DNA of 64,000 nt from Spirosoma sp. KCTC 42546. GTDB lineage: Bacteria > Bacteroidota > Bacteroidia > Cytophagales > Spirosomataceae. Positions 17,987 through 27,500 of this stretch are shown one piece after another. The stretch covers positions 5,312,501 through 5,376,500 of the forward strand of contig NZ_CP041360.1 in NCBI RefSeq assembly GCF_006965485.1. The letters run 5' to 3'. Each line of letters starts with the position of its first letter. The stretch's first letter is position 1. Position numbers and translations under genes: made by a program. The notes beneath the pieces are model-generated. The model worked only from the letters and a program-made list of their open reading frames with translations, made no database searches and was not told the DNA's origin.

Positions 17987-18226
17987 ATGACACATATAAT
18001 CACCATCGAAACCAGCAGTGAAAATGACTTTGCCCTATTCAAGGGCTTGGCAGATCGGTTGGGCCTTTATACCGAAGAAGCACATGTCGATAGGGATAGT
18101 TTAACCGAAGCCGAAACCTTGCGTCTGTTGGAGTAAGTTGGCTGGGCAGGTGACGAGACCGGCGACGAACTGAATGCTACACTTCGGAATTCCCGCTATT
18201 TCCGCGACCGTGACTTGAACCTATGA
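17987..18226 (+). pseudogene. VapB-type antitoxin frame interrupted by an in-frame TAA
   Basis: ATG 17987 opens MTHIITIETSSENDFALF and runs 49 codons to TAA at 18134. The same frame continues with VGWAGDETGDELNATLRNSR and YFRDRDLNL to TGA at 18224, which overlaps the toxin ATG as ATGA. The W-x-G-D-E-x-x-x-E-L block and the final R-x-F-R-D-R-x-x-x-L are the usual C-terminus of antitoxins paired with PIN toxins. This shows the original 79-residue antitoxin was broken by one nonsense change. The 49-residue product would lack the toxin-binding C-terminus. A sequencing error is the main alternative. Confidence 0.75.
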
Positions 18227-18636
18227 GCCGTTATTTGTTCGACACCAATATTTGTGTGCTTATCATTAAGAACGAATTCGACCTTAAGCAGAAGATGGCT
18301 CAAGTTGGTGCCTTATCGTGTTTATTGTCCGAAATTACAATTGCTGAATTACTATTCGGGATTGAGAACGGTGCACCTGATCGACGGCCGAAAAACTGGA
18401 AAAATCTAGAATTTATTCAAGGCATTTTTCAAAATCGTATCCTGCCTATCGGCGAAGTCTCGCATGAATATGCCCGGCAAAAGGTCTCTCTACGGCGAAT
18501 GGGACGCACAATCGATGAATTTGACGTATTAATAGGTTCGACAGCTATCGTTCATGATTTGATTTTAGTAACGCGTAACACACGCCACTTTGCTGACATG
18601 AGCGGACTAAAGTTGGAAAATTGGATCGATAAATAA
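18223..18636 (+). CDS. vapC: VapC-like PIN domain ribonuclease toxin
   Basis: A 137-residue PIN-domain protein. Acidic active-site residues are in place: Asp7 in LFDTNI, Glu in TIAELLFG (about 42), Asp in IDEFDVLIG (about 99-103), and the C-terminal TRNTRHFADMSGLKLENW. VapC toxins cut tRNA or rRNA and stop growth unless bound by the antitoxin encoded just upstream. The start overlaps the antitoxin stop by 4 bases, the standard coupling. The toxin looks intact, although its antitoxin has an in-frame stop. It may be silenced, weakly expressed, or neutralised by another antitoxin. Confidence 0.9.
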   Translation: MSRYLFDTNICVLIIKNEFDLKQKMAQVGALSCLLSEITIAELLFGIENGAPDRRPKNWKNLEFIQGIFQNRILPIGEVSHEYARQKVSLRRMGRTIDEFDVLIGSTAIVHDLILVTRNTRHFADMSGLKLENWIDK

Positions 18637-18782
18637 GAGATGGGATTACAACCAGTTTAATTTATAGCTTTTGATTTTGTACCTCTTAAAGTGTATATTT
18701 TCTCGGACACGAATAGCTACAGAACCCTTTAATTGGGTGGACTTTCCAATTACAAGCTTTTTCATTTTTAAATAAAATTAGT

Positions 18783-18938
18783 ATGAGCTCACATAGCGTG
18801 TTTTTAGTCCCAATATTCTTTTTGTTCTTAACATTTGTCTTTGTCCTGTGGGGCAAGCTAAGTCAGATCATTGCCAATCAAAAAGAAGCACTTGAGCTTC
18901 ATAAAGAGTTGCTGAAAGAACTACAGAAACACGGCTAG
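18783..18938 (+). CDS. 51-residue single-pass membrane protein
   Basis: ATG 18783 starts a frame of MSSHSVFLVPIFFLFLTF and VFVLWGKLSQIIANQKEA, with a transmembrane helix (about residues 5-24) followed by an amphipathic charged helix (LELHKELLKELQKHG) and TAG at 18936. The clean helix plus coiled-coil-like tail argues for a real gene despite its size. Small proteins of this shape occur in Bacteroidetes without known function. It stands alone. Confidence 0.6.
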   Translation: MSSHSVFLVPIFFLFLTFVFVLWGKLSQIIANQKEALELHKELLKELQKHG

Positions 18939-18961
18939 CCATTACTGTGAATATGGCCATA

Positions 18962-18999
18962 ATATGGCTTCGTACTTTACTTCCCAAAGTACGAAACGC
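18962..18999. repeat. hairpin sharing sequence with element copy A
   Basis: ACTTCCCAAAGTACGAAACG (18979-18998) matches 15128-15147 at 19 of 20 positions. It is also part of a local stem (CGTACTTT at 18971, AAAGTACG at 18986). Confidence 0.5.
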
Positions 19000-19050
19000 A
19001 TTAAGAATGGATGACTGCTACAATTCGCTGTAAGGATGAAGACATTCACT

Positions 19051-19290
19051 TCAGTAGGCTACAATCAGTTTAATCTGTTGCTTTAGCTCGATGTAGCTGT
19101 AAGGTTTCTTGAAATAGCCTTGAACTGTTATATCGTAAGCGGTTTGAACCAGGGCTGGGTTAACAGCCGTCGTAATGAATACGAATGGAATCGATTTACG
19201 CCGGAGATACTCATTTTCATTCAGGCGTTTACGCAATTCAATGCCTCATTTTCGTATTTCTTTGAATAGCACGAAAGTGGAGTATTACGG
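19051..19290 (-). pseudogene. response regulator receiver domain remnant
   Basis: The 61-codon open part reads RKRLNENEYLRRKSIPFVFI, then TTAVNPALVQTAYDITVQGY and FKKPYSYIELKQQI. It aligns with the second half of the response regulator at 30583-31014 (AYLKMKSIPFVFLTTAADQG, TIQGYFKK). Upstream the match to MNGIEL is out of frame by two bases and degrades within about 50 bases, and the phospho-acceptor half is missing. It is a truncated, frameshifted copy of a receiver-only regulator. Confidence 0.7.
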
Positions 19291-19636
19291 CCGCAGAATG
19301 GGTAAATGCCCCGAAAGCATTTATTTTGACCTATCTTGTTACAATATATACGAGCGAATATATTGTGACAAAAAACGCCCGTTTATCCAAGACGGCTTAG
19401 TGACCTTGCTTGCTAGAGGCTGTGTCTTTTGAGCTACTAAAATCCGCCCGGTGGCCCAGCCGAATGGCCCAGTTGACGTTGTGTTCAAAAGCGACCTATC
19501 CCAGAATCAGCCTAAATACCGCAAGGCCCAGACCTACTCCGGCCATATTTAAAGAGAGAAGACCCGATTTATGGGCAGGTTTAGTAGGACAACTTTACGC
19601 TACGAGCGGACTCTGGGTTAGGGATCGATTACGTCT

Positions 19637-19976
19637 TTAATGGACAAGCTTTACCGTCCGGCCTTCGTCTCCGGCACTAACCGTCAGGAAGGTTTTGCCT
19701 CGCAGCCAGTCGCCCCGCATTATCTGCTCAACCGGCTCGTTGGTTGCTACATAACCGCCGTGCCGACAGGATACTGTTTTTCCGATTGGCGTAGGGCAAC
19801 CGTTGGTTTCGTTGGCTTCTTCGCCTGGCGCGTAGAGCGTGGAAGGGCTAAACCGATGGCCTTTCGCGCACAAGTCGGCCACACCCACGCCATTCTCGGT
19901 TCGAATTATACTTGTTTTGTTGGGCTGTCGCCCAAAGCGACAACAGACAGCTTACAAGTAGAAGGACGTGTTTCAT
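19637..19976 (-). pseudogene. small secreted protein gene with a frameshift
   Basis: ATG 19976 opens a good signal peptide (MKHVLLLVSCLLSLWATAQQ). After about 24 codons the frame is lost. In another frame the sequence continues SIIRTENGVGVADLCAKGHR, FSPSTLYAPG, PIGKTVSCRHGGYVATNE and ends GDEGRTVKLVH before TAA at 19637. The total of 340 bases is one more than a multiple of three, so one base was gained or two lost near 19905-19915. Protein family not recognised. Confidence 0.55.
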
Positions 19977-20142
19977 GCCCGGGTGATTAGTTCAGCCTGG
20001 TTAAGGCACTGGTGAAATCAATCAGATAGGTCTAACTACTGTGCCAAAACCTAAAGAAGCCCTTTTGAACCAGTAGCTGTGGTTAGCCCTAACTCGGATC
20101 TCCATAAACGGACGAGCGATAGGTTGGTTAACTAAATGCCAC

Positions 20143-20298
20143 ATTAACTTCGGTCAACCTCTCCAAGTGGTCATCAATGGCAAGCGGGTATACAATGGCC
20201 CTGTCGCATATGACCGGGCTTTTTTAATGGCACAATACGCTAAGGAGCTGGATCATCAGGCGCTATGGGTCAACCGCCTAACCTTCCCGGTCAAGTAA
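20143..20298 (+). pseudogene. C-terminal remnant of a secreted hydrolase-like protein
   Basis: The frame INFGQPLQVVINGKRVYNGP, VAYDRAFLMAQYAKELDHQA, LWVNRLTFPVK ends at TAA 20296. The pattern of strand, NGKxVYxG, then a long helix and a final LWxNxLxF strand resembles the C-terminal domains of Bacteroidetes secreted esterases or alpha/beta hydrolases. No start or upstream domain is present. The flanking 19977-20142 and 20299-20485 hold further scrambled sequence without a gene. Confidence 0.4.
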
Positions 20299-20485
20299 GG
20301 TAATCGGTGCGGTTCCCCGCCGGGAGCAGCTTTTAAAGCGACTCACTTTACAACCCGTTTGGTTGAGGATATAACGATGGTCAAACCCGATATGGCCCTG
20401 ATTCATGTTCGCACCGATCTAAGCATGTGGTGACTCCCCTACCTGGAAGAAGAATCTCGCCTAAGTCAGCGTAACAAACGTACAC

Positions 20486-20525
20486 TGGACTTCTCAGCAA
20501 ACGGATTTGGACTTTTCAGAAAAGC
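20486..20525 (+). promoter_or_regulatory. tandem 22-bp direct repeat, putative AraC operator
   Basis: TGGACTTCTCAGCAAA (20486) and TGGACTTTTCAGAAAA (20508) are 22 bp apart. A TAATTTTG (fits TAnnTTTG) lies at 20545-20552, and the SDR start codon at 20573. The segment CAAACGGATTTGGACTTTT closely matches CAAACTAGTTTGGACTTTT upstream of the operon at 7380. Confidence 0.65.
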
Positions 20526-20572
20526 CGTGCGAAGGAACGTACTCTAATTTTGCCTTATAAAAATTAACAACT

Positions 20573-21382
20573 ATGGCAAAGACAGTTTTAGTTACAGGCG
20601 CTTCGGCAGGAATTGGAAAAGCAACGGCTATTTTACTAGCCCAGAACGGGTACAATGTCTACGGGGCTGCACGCAGGACCGAGAAAATGCACGATCTCAG
20701 AAGTTACGGCATCAAGCCAATTGCGTTGGACGTAACTTCTGAGGAAAGTATTGTTAATTGTGTGCAACAAATTACGAAAGAAGCAGGAACGATTGATATT
20801 CTGGTCAATAATGCCGGTTTCGGTTCGAGTGGAGCGGTAGAAGATCTATCCATCGATGATGCACGGTATCAGTTAGACGTAAATTTGTTTGGTGCCATGC
20901 GGTTGACTCAATTGGTACTACCGAACATGCGGGCAACTAAATGGGGTAAAATTGTGAATGTTTCTTCCATAGGCGGCAAAGTTGCTTTTCCGCTGGCCGG
21001 TTGGTATCATGCCAGCAAATTTGCGCTGGAAGCATTAAGTGACAGCTTACGAATGGAAGTAAAACAATTCGGGATTGACGTAATTGTTATTGAACCGGGT
21101 GGGATAAAATCAGAGTGGGCCGACATTTCCAATGAAAAAATGACAGCCGTCTCGGGACATACTGCCTATAAAGACATGGTGGCCTCCACGCAGAAAGCAA
21201 CCACGAACCTGGCACTCCCAGAACCAATCGTTATTGCGAAATTGATCAAAGAAGGCATTGAAGCGAAACGCCCTAAAACGCGCTATGTCGGTGGCTATGG
21301 CGCAAAACCAATCCTTTTTTTACGAAAAATTTTGTCTGACAATTTGTTTCAGAAGGTGATTTTGAGTCAAACAAATGGCTGA
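20573..21382 (+). CDS. SDR family NAD(P)-dependent oxidoreductase
   Basis: A 269-residue classical SDR. TGASAGIGKAT binds the cofactor, NNAGFGSSG is the structural motif, VSSIGG supplies the catalytic Ser, and YHASKFALEAL the Tyr/Lys pair. The C-terminal ARRTEKM after the second strand (Arg in place of an acidic residue) suggests NADPH preference. It is the first gene of a two-gene operon; the AraC regulator follows after 12 bases. The shared tandem motif at 20486 suggests the same kind of control as at the other two modules. Substrate unknown; homologous enzymes act on carbonyl compounds. Confidence 0.92.
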   Translation: MAKTVLVTGASAGIGKATAILLAQNGYNVYGAARRTEKMHDLRSYGIKPIALDVTSEESIVNCVQQITKEAGTIDILVNNAGFGSSGAVEDLSIDDARYQLDVNLFGAMRLTQLVLPNMRATKWGKIVNVSSIGGKVAFPLAGWYHASKFALEALSDSLRMEVKQFGIDVIVIEPGGIKSEWADISNEKMTAVSGHTAYKDMVASTQKATTNLALPEPIVIAKLIKEGIEAKRPKTRYVGGYGAKPILFLRKILSDNLFQKVILSQTNG

Positions 21383-21394
21383 TATCCGACGTAT

Positions 21395-22237
21395 ATGCAA
21401 AAGCAACCTCAGCAACATATCGTTTTGTACGCCTGTACAAAAGATGAATTCGGACACGATCCTTTTGTGTCCGAGCATTGGCTGGTACTGATTGTTTCGG
21501 GCAGCTCAGACCTATTTTCGCAGCAGGGCATTGTTTCACATCCTGCTGGAACACTGGGCTTGATCAGAAAAAATCAGCTGGTAAAAGCGGTGAAGAGGGT
21601 TGGCGATACCCACACGTTTTCCTCGATCAGCATTTGTTTAGATCAAAAAACGCTACAGAAATTCAGCACAGACTATGGCGTAGTAGCAGACAGTACGTAC
21701 GTCGGTGAATCGAATGTGATCATGGACGTCGATCCGTTTATGAAAAGCTATTTTGATTCGCTGATGCCGTATTTCGCGCAGCCCGAAAAACTGACCCCAG
21801 CCCTCGCGCAGATAAAAACAATGGAAGCCATTGAGTTATTATTGCGCAACGCTCCGCTGAAAAACTTTTTATTCGATTTCAGCGAACCGCATAAACAGGA
21901 TCTGGAAGCGTACATGAATCGACATTTTTCATACAACGTACCCCTCGCCCAATTTGCGAAACTGACAGGCCGGAGTCTTTCGGCCTTTAAACGCGACTTT
22001 GCGGTCATCTTTCAATCAACACCTGAACGATGGCTACAAAAAAGGAAGCTGGAAATGGCCTACTTTCTCATTGCACAAAAAAAGAGAAAACCATCCGACG
22101 TTTATTTAGAAACCGGCTTTGAAAATCTTTCTCACTTTTCCATAGCGTTCAAAAAAGAGTATGGCGTAAACCCCTCCGTGTTGTTACGCCACACCAGCGT
22201 TACGCCCCCGTCGGTCAATAGCCCATCTACTGCCTAG
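21395..22237 (+). CDS. AraC family transcriptional regulator
   Basis: A 280-residue regulator with an N-terminal sensor domain (ASH-type beta core with VSEHWLVLIVSGSSDLF) and a C-terminal AraC domain (about residues 170-265: LAQFAKLTGRSLSAFKRDF, VYLETGFENLSHFSIAFKKE). It follows the SDR gene with a 12-base gap and is convergent with the AraC gene at 22244, their stop codons only 6 bases apart. Its DNA-binding domain is close to those of the regulators at 4907 and 22244, consistent with the shared operator-like motif. Likely an autoregulator of this operon. Confidence 0.9.
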   Translation: MQKQPQQHIVLYACTKDEFGHDPFVSEHWLVLIVSGSSDLFSQQGIVSHPAGTLGLIRKNQLVKAVKRVGDTHTFSSISICLDQKTLQKFSTDYGVVADSTYVGESNVIMDVDPFMKSYFDSLMPYFAQPEKLTPALAQIKTMEAIELLLRNAPLKNFLFDFSEPHKQDLEAYMNRHFSYNVPLAQFAKLTGRSLSAFKRDFAVIFQSTPERWLQKRKLEMAYFLIAQKKRKPSDVYLETGFENLSHFSIAFKKEYGVNPSVLLRHTSVTPPSVNSPSTA

Positions 22238-22243
22238 GGGGAT

Positions 22244-23038
22244 TTACGCCCCGCTTGTCGCCACTTCCGAAGGGGTTTTGCCGAAGGTTTTTTTAAATAC
22301 AAATGAGAAATGAGACAAGTCTTCAAAACCTACTTCCAGATAGACAGTGCTTGGTTTCTGATGTTGACGGCTGAGTTGGAAATACGCTTCGTCCAATCGT
22401 TTCTTCAGTAGCCAGCTTCCGGGCGGCATGCCAAAGGTTTTTTTAAAATCCCGTTTGAACGATGAAACGCTTCGTCCGGTCAGGAACGCAAATCGTTCCA
22501 GGCTCACATTGAACCGAAAATTTTGCTGCATGTATTCTTCCAAATCAATTTTGTGGGGACTGCTAAAATTGAAAAAGATAGACGCTAATTCGGGTTGTGA
22601 CCTCAACAAAATTAACAATAGCTCCTCCCGTTTAATATCGGCAAATGTTTCGTCCAGCTCTGAATCACTGGTGTAATAGGGCTCCAGCGATTGTATATAC
22701 TGCTTTATGAATGGATTCTTGTTGACAAACAGGAACGAATCACCGTAGGTTGAGAGGCCTACCGGGTAAGAATGCCGTTCGGTAAAGCGTTTTAAGAATG
22801 GCTCATCCAACGTAATGATGATCTTGACAAACTGGTCATCTTCTTTGAACTTGGTATAGCGAATCAAATGATTTTTCCGGGCGATGAAGCAATCGCCTGA
22901 TTGCATACCATAGCGCTTTCTTCCGTCATACGCCTTCATCGATCCCTTCAGCAGGACCATAAAGTAATGCTCGGATATAACCTGTTCCGGTGAAATTTCA
23001 GGTCCTAAATGGCAGGAATGGATTTGATTGATAGTCAA
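22244..23038 (-). CDS. AraC family transcriptional regulator
   Basis: A 264-residue protein that begins with TTG at 23038 (reads MTINQIHSCHLGPEISPEQ). The paralogue at 4907-5692 starts at the equivalent place (MRITELKSC, SPEQ), which supports this unusual start. The sensor domain includes YDGRKRYGMQSGDCFIARKN; the DNA-binding part has LERFAFLTGRSVSSFKRDF and VGFEDLSHFSFVFKKTFGK. It is the second gene of an operon led by the DFR-like reductase at 23069-24031, 30 bases upstream, and it converges with the AraC gene at 21395-22237. Confidence 0.9.
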   Translation of the reverse strand: MTINQIHSCHLGPEISPEQVISEHYFMVLLKGSMKAYDGRKRYGMQSGDCFIARKNHLIRYTKFKEDDQFVKIIITLDEPFLKRFTERHSYPVGLSTYGDSFLFVNKNPFIKQYIQSLEPYYTSDSELDETFADIKREELLLILLRSQPELASIFFNFSSPHKIDLEEYMQQNFRFNVSLERFAFLTGRSVSSFKRDFKKTFGMPPGSWLLKKRLDEAYFQLSRQHQKPSTVYLEVGFEDLSHFSFVFKKTFGKTPSEVATSGA

Positions 23039-23068
23039 TTTTTTGACGGCTGAAGGTAGCGCACAAAT

Positions 23069-24031
23069 TTATTCCGTAATCTCACTATCCAGGCTGGCCA
23101 AAATAGCCTCTTCTTTACTTCGTGGGTGCCAATCTAACATGTCTTTCGCTTTTTGATTCGACATATCTATGTAATACGTTGGATCAATAGGCTTCAGATC
23201 GGCCATCATACCGGCTTTTTGGGAGCGTTCTTTTTTGATAAGCTGAGCCACGTCATAAAAGCTGACCACGCCATCTGAGGTCGCCAAAAAGCGTTGGCCA
23301 TTGGCTTGGGGTAGCACCATCGCTTTGATATGAATATCGACCACATCACGCACATCAACCACCCCAAACGTAAAGTGGGGACTGTCGGTAACCGTACCGT
23401 CAACGAGTGCTTTAATCACTCCCTCATACGAAGCCGGATAAATTCCGCCAATAACAGGGCCAAAAATGCCTACCGGATTGATAACCGTCAGTTCCAACCC
23501 CGCTCCCTGATGCGTAATAAAATCCCAGGCCGCTTTTTCAGCGATTGTTTTGGATTTGATGTAGGGTTGAACAGGGGCGTTTTCATCGGTCCAGTCGTTC
23601 TCCGTAAACGTATGCCTTTTGGGGTCGATACTGTAGCCAATCGCAGCAAACGAAGAGGTCATCACCACTCGTTTGACACCCGCTTTCCAGGCAGCTTTCA
23701 AGACCCTCAATGAACCATCACGAGCCGGTATGATGAGATCGTTCTCGTCTTCAGGCTGTACTAATGGAAAAGGGGAGGCTACGTGCAACACATAGGTGCA
23801 TCCCTGGGCCGCTTCTTCCCAGCCCCCATCAGAGGTCAGGTCGGCTTCCACATAGGACAATTTTTCAAAATCGACAATTCCGGATTCTTTCAGGGCATGA
23901 ACGATAGCTTCTTTTTTAGCCAACGAGCGCAGTGTCGTTTTAACGGTATATCCTTTTTGGAGCAGCTTCAAAATTGTGTGAATCCCCACAAAACCAGTCC
24001 CCCCGGTTACTAATACGGTTTGATTATCCAT
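23069..24031 (-). CDS. DFR-like NAD-dependent epimerase/dehydratase
   Basis: A 320-residue extended SDR, paralogous to the gene at 6352-7380. It has the VTGGTGFVGIHT nucleotide loop, VLHVASPFPL, the YIKSK catalytic pair followed by TIAEKAAW, and NPVGIFGP. It probably reduces an aldehyde or ketone with NADPH. It leads a two-gene operon with the AraC regulator at 22244. The promoter region carries the tandem 23-bp motif at 24085-24125. Substrate unknown. Confidence 0.9.
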   Translation of the reverse strand: MDNQTVLVTGGTGFVGIHTILKLLQKGYTVKTTLRSLAKKEAIVHALKESGIVDFEKLSYVEADLTSDGGWEEAAQGCTYVLHVASPFPLVQPEDENDLIIPARDGSLRVLKAAWKAGVKRVVMTSSFAAIGYSIDPKRHTFTENDWTDENAPVQPYIKSKTIAEKAAWDFITHQGAGLELTVINPVGIFGPVIGGIYPASYEGVIKALVDGTVTDSPHFTFGVVDVRDVVDIHIKAMVLPQANGQRFLATSDGVVSFYDVAQLIKKERSQKAGMMADLKPIDPTYYIDMSNQKAKDMLDWHPRSKEEAILASLDSEITE

Positions 24032-24084
24032 TGTTTCCTGTTTTTGAATACAGGGCCAAAATTGGGGGATAAACCGGCGGACAG

Positions 24085-24125
24085 GTTTGTTGTAAAGGTC
24101 AAGTTTTGTTTGTTGTGGAGGTCAA
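24085..24125 (-). promoter_or_regulatory. tandem 23-bp direct repeat, putative AraC operator
   Basis: In gene direction the copies are TTGACCTCCACAACAAAC (24125-24108) and TTGACCTTTACAACAAAC (24102-24085), period 23 bp, 16 of 18 positions identical. A -7-like CAATTTTG follows 21 bases later (24064-24057), and the start codon is at 24031. Same layout as at 7432 and 20486. Confidence 0.65.
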
Positions 24126-24522
24126 CTATCAGCAAGGGGGCACGAAAAGGTTGGTTATGTTTGAGGCTGAAGACCCTTAGCCACCGAGTAGCTAGGCAGA
24201 TTTTTTGACGTAGCGATTCGACGACTGTACTACTTTCAGATGATGCACAGCAAACGACCGCTTACGAGATACTTGCCGCAGTTCTTTATCACTGCCATTT
24301 TGAGCTAACTACTGTCTCAACTTGTCACTCGCCAATCAATGTCTCTGCAACAACACGCCTGAGTTTATGAGACATAACGTTGGGCTTTAAAACGACCGCA
24401 AGTCGAGCGCGACTCCAAGACGAACCATGAATGATCTGCCCGGCGACCCGGTTCTATTCGGAAGTGCTAACCTTGATTAGTGGCGTTTATGGGCAGCCTT
24501 ATGCTCCTCAGCGCACGACAAC
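24126..24522. other. intergenic stretch without a supported gene
   Basis: About 400 bases between the operator of the reductase operon and the 3' end of the cyclase-MalT gene. I see no coding pattern or clear terminator. Confidence 0.45.
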
Positions 24523-27500
24523 TTAAAGCAAACGCAGTTGCCTGGCTTTTTCTACAGCTTTACTGCGGCTGTCCACATCCAGTTTTATGTACAGATCTTT
24601 CAGTCGGGTTTTCACCGTATTCAGGGAGATGAATAGCGTGTCGGCTATTTCCTGGTTGGTCAGATTCCCGGCCATCAACTGGAGGGCTTCCCGGTCGCGG
24701 GTGGTTAGGTTGAACTGGACAGCGGGAGAGTTTTTGCGTTTTTCAATCTTCCGCCTGAGTTTATCGATAAACTGTTGGGGGAGTTTTTCCGCTGCGGTTG
24801 CCTGACTTTTAAATACTTCTTGGAGCAGCGGGTTGATCTTATCCAGGTAATTGAGGTGATACATTAAAATGTCATCGGTGGCCGCATAGCGCAGCGAGTC
24901 GGTTAAGCTCGACAGCGCTTTTTCCCGCTCGCCCGTCGCCAGGAAAACCAGGGTAAGAAACACGTTGATTTCTATCATGCGCTCAATTCGATTCTGAGTG
25001 CTGGCCATCTCATAGAGCTGGGACAGCAGTTGAAAGGCATCCTCTAGTTTATGTTCGGCCATGAGCAGCTGAACCAGCGACATGTAGCGGTACTCCTCGG
25101 TATACGAAATGGGCTTGCCTGTTTCAACGCCATGCATGTCAAGAAAAGCGCGGGCTTTTTCCAGCTCGTTCTGGATCACGAGCAACGTGGCTTTTATGCC
25201 AATGTACATAGACTCCCGGAATGGATTGACCTTGTGTTTTTGCATGATCGTTTCCATTTCCTTTATTTTCTGTTCCGCCCCTACCAGATCTCCCTGCCCA
25301 TGCAACACCACCGCATAAACGACCAACACCAACACTTTGGAGGTCATATCCGCTTCCTGAATACATAGGTTATAGGCTATTTTTATGTTTTCCGCAGCCT
25401 CCTCCAGATCGGCCCAGAAGTACTGGATAGCCGCCATGTTGGCAAATAAAACGGCAAACGTCCAGTCTGTTTTTACCAGGGAAGCATACCCATTTTCTTT
25501 CAGAAATTCCAGAAGATCAACGCTACGTTGGTAGGAAACTTTATAGTGCCCTAATCTCCCCTCATTGAAAGCCAGGGTAGTAGCAATGGTGGTTATGAGG
25601 TAAATGTTGCCCGATTTCTTACCGAACGCCAAGGCCTTTTTTAAGGCCTCGGTGCTTTCTTGGAGGTTTCCATTGGCTAGCTGGGCCGTCCCTACCGCAT
25701 ACCATCCCCAACTGAACCATAAAGGGTCTTCTTCCGAAAGATTGTCCAGCGCGATCCGGCAGTAGTCAAGGATTATATCCGGCTTGCCCAGAAAGGAATG
25801 CTGGTAAGCCATAGCCACCGCCAGTTTGCCTATTAATTTATGCTGGTCTGGCGTAGCTGACCCGTTTGCGATCGTTTGCCGGGTCAGTTGTTCGGCACTG
25901 ACCAAAAAAGGGGCGGCCTTTTGAAGTTGTCCGGCCGTAATCAATACCCAGGCGTAGAATAAGCTAAAGCCCGGATTCTTTTTTATAAGCTCGCCCGGCA
26001 ATCGGTCACCATAGTTCATAATAGACGAGTGGAGACCAGTTTCCCACAGGCTCTCCGCTACGTTGACCAGCAACTCAATGGCTTTATCATAATTCTGGGT
26101 TTGAAGCAGATGCTCAATGGCCAGGGGAATCTGGTGGTTCTGCTCAAACCAGGCGCTTGCATTAGTATGTAGCCTACTCACAAGCGCTTTCTCTTTTGTG
26201 TAAAGACGTTGTTTTAATAAATCGGCGAACAGGTGATGATACCGGTACCACTTGCGCTCCGTATCTAGCGAAATGATAAAAACGTTATTCTTCTCCAGCG
26301 TTTCGAGAATCGTTTGACTATCCTGACGATCCAGAACAGCATCGCAAAGCGGTCCGGACAATTGGTCTAAGAGGGAGGTTTGCAGTAAAAATTCTCTGAC
26401 TTCGGGGGTTTGTATCTTTAGCACTTCCTCAATCAGATAATCCATGATATACCGGTTATCTCCCTTAAAATTCTGAATAAAAGCAGCGCTATCGTCTCGC
26501 CCATGGAGGGCAATAGCAATGAGTTGCAAACCCGCAATCCAACCTTCGGTTTTATAAGCCAGGGCCTGAACATCTGCCGTACTGAGCTTTAATTTAAGGG
26601 TCCGGTTAAACAGAAGATGAATATCAGTCGGCGAAAAACTAAGGTCAGCTGCCCTTAACTCGACTAACTGGTGCTGACTTCTCAGTTTTGCGATGGGTAA
26701 ACTGGGGTCGGCCCGGGTGAGAATAACCAGGTGGATGGTAGAGGGTATATGCTCGATAAAATAGGCCAACAAGTCTAAAATCTCCCGGTTCGTAATGACA
26801 TGTAAATCGTCCAGTACGAGGCAGAAGTGGGTGGGGAATGCCAGCAGTTCATTCAGCAAAAGCTGAACAACAGACCGCTGACTTATCTGACCTGGCGAGT
26901 GCAGCAGTTTCATCGCATTATCGCCAAATTGAGGAAAGAGTTCCTGAATGGCGGAAATCAGATAACTCAAAAATTCGGCCGCATCATTATCGCTGGTATC
27001 GATAGAATACCAGGCCGCAGGAATCTGCTGCTGAATGATCCAGTCACTAACCAGCGTTGTTTTCCCAAAGCCTGCCGGTGCCGAAATGAGCATTAATTTA
27101 GTTTTCAGGCCCGCAGTCAGTTTATCAAAAAGCTCTGAGCGATGAACGGTTTGGCTACCGGGCGGAGAAATATGCAGTTTTGTTAACAGCACATCGTTCT
27201 CCTTATGGCTATTCCTATCGGCCACAGGAAGCACAGTACTGAGTTTGTTAGGTAGGACCTGTATTCCCTTGAGTTGGGTGGGCAGTGGAACCTGGATACC
27301 TGGATTCGTAATGGCAAATACTTCTACGGTGTCTGTTACATTTTTTAGCGCAAAATGGCCTAAAGAGGCCGTTGAAATCGTTGGCTGATTGCTCAGTTCA
27401 TCATTTAATTTCCCTGATATAAGAATAGCCCCAGCCACGCCAAGGTTTTCGATCCGGGAAGCTACGTTCACGCCATCGCCATACACTTCTGTCTGGTCAA

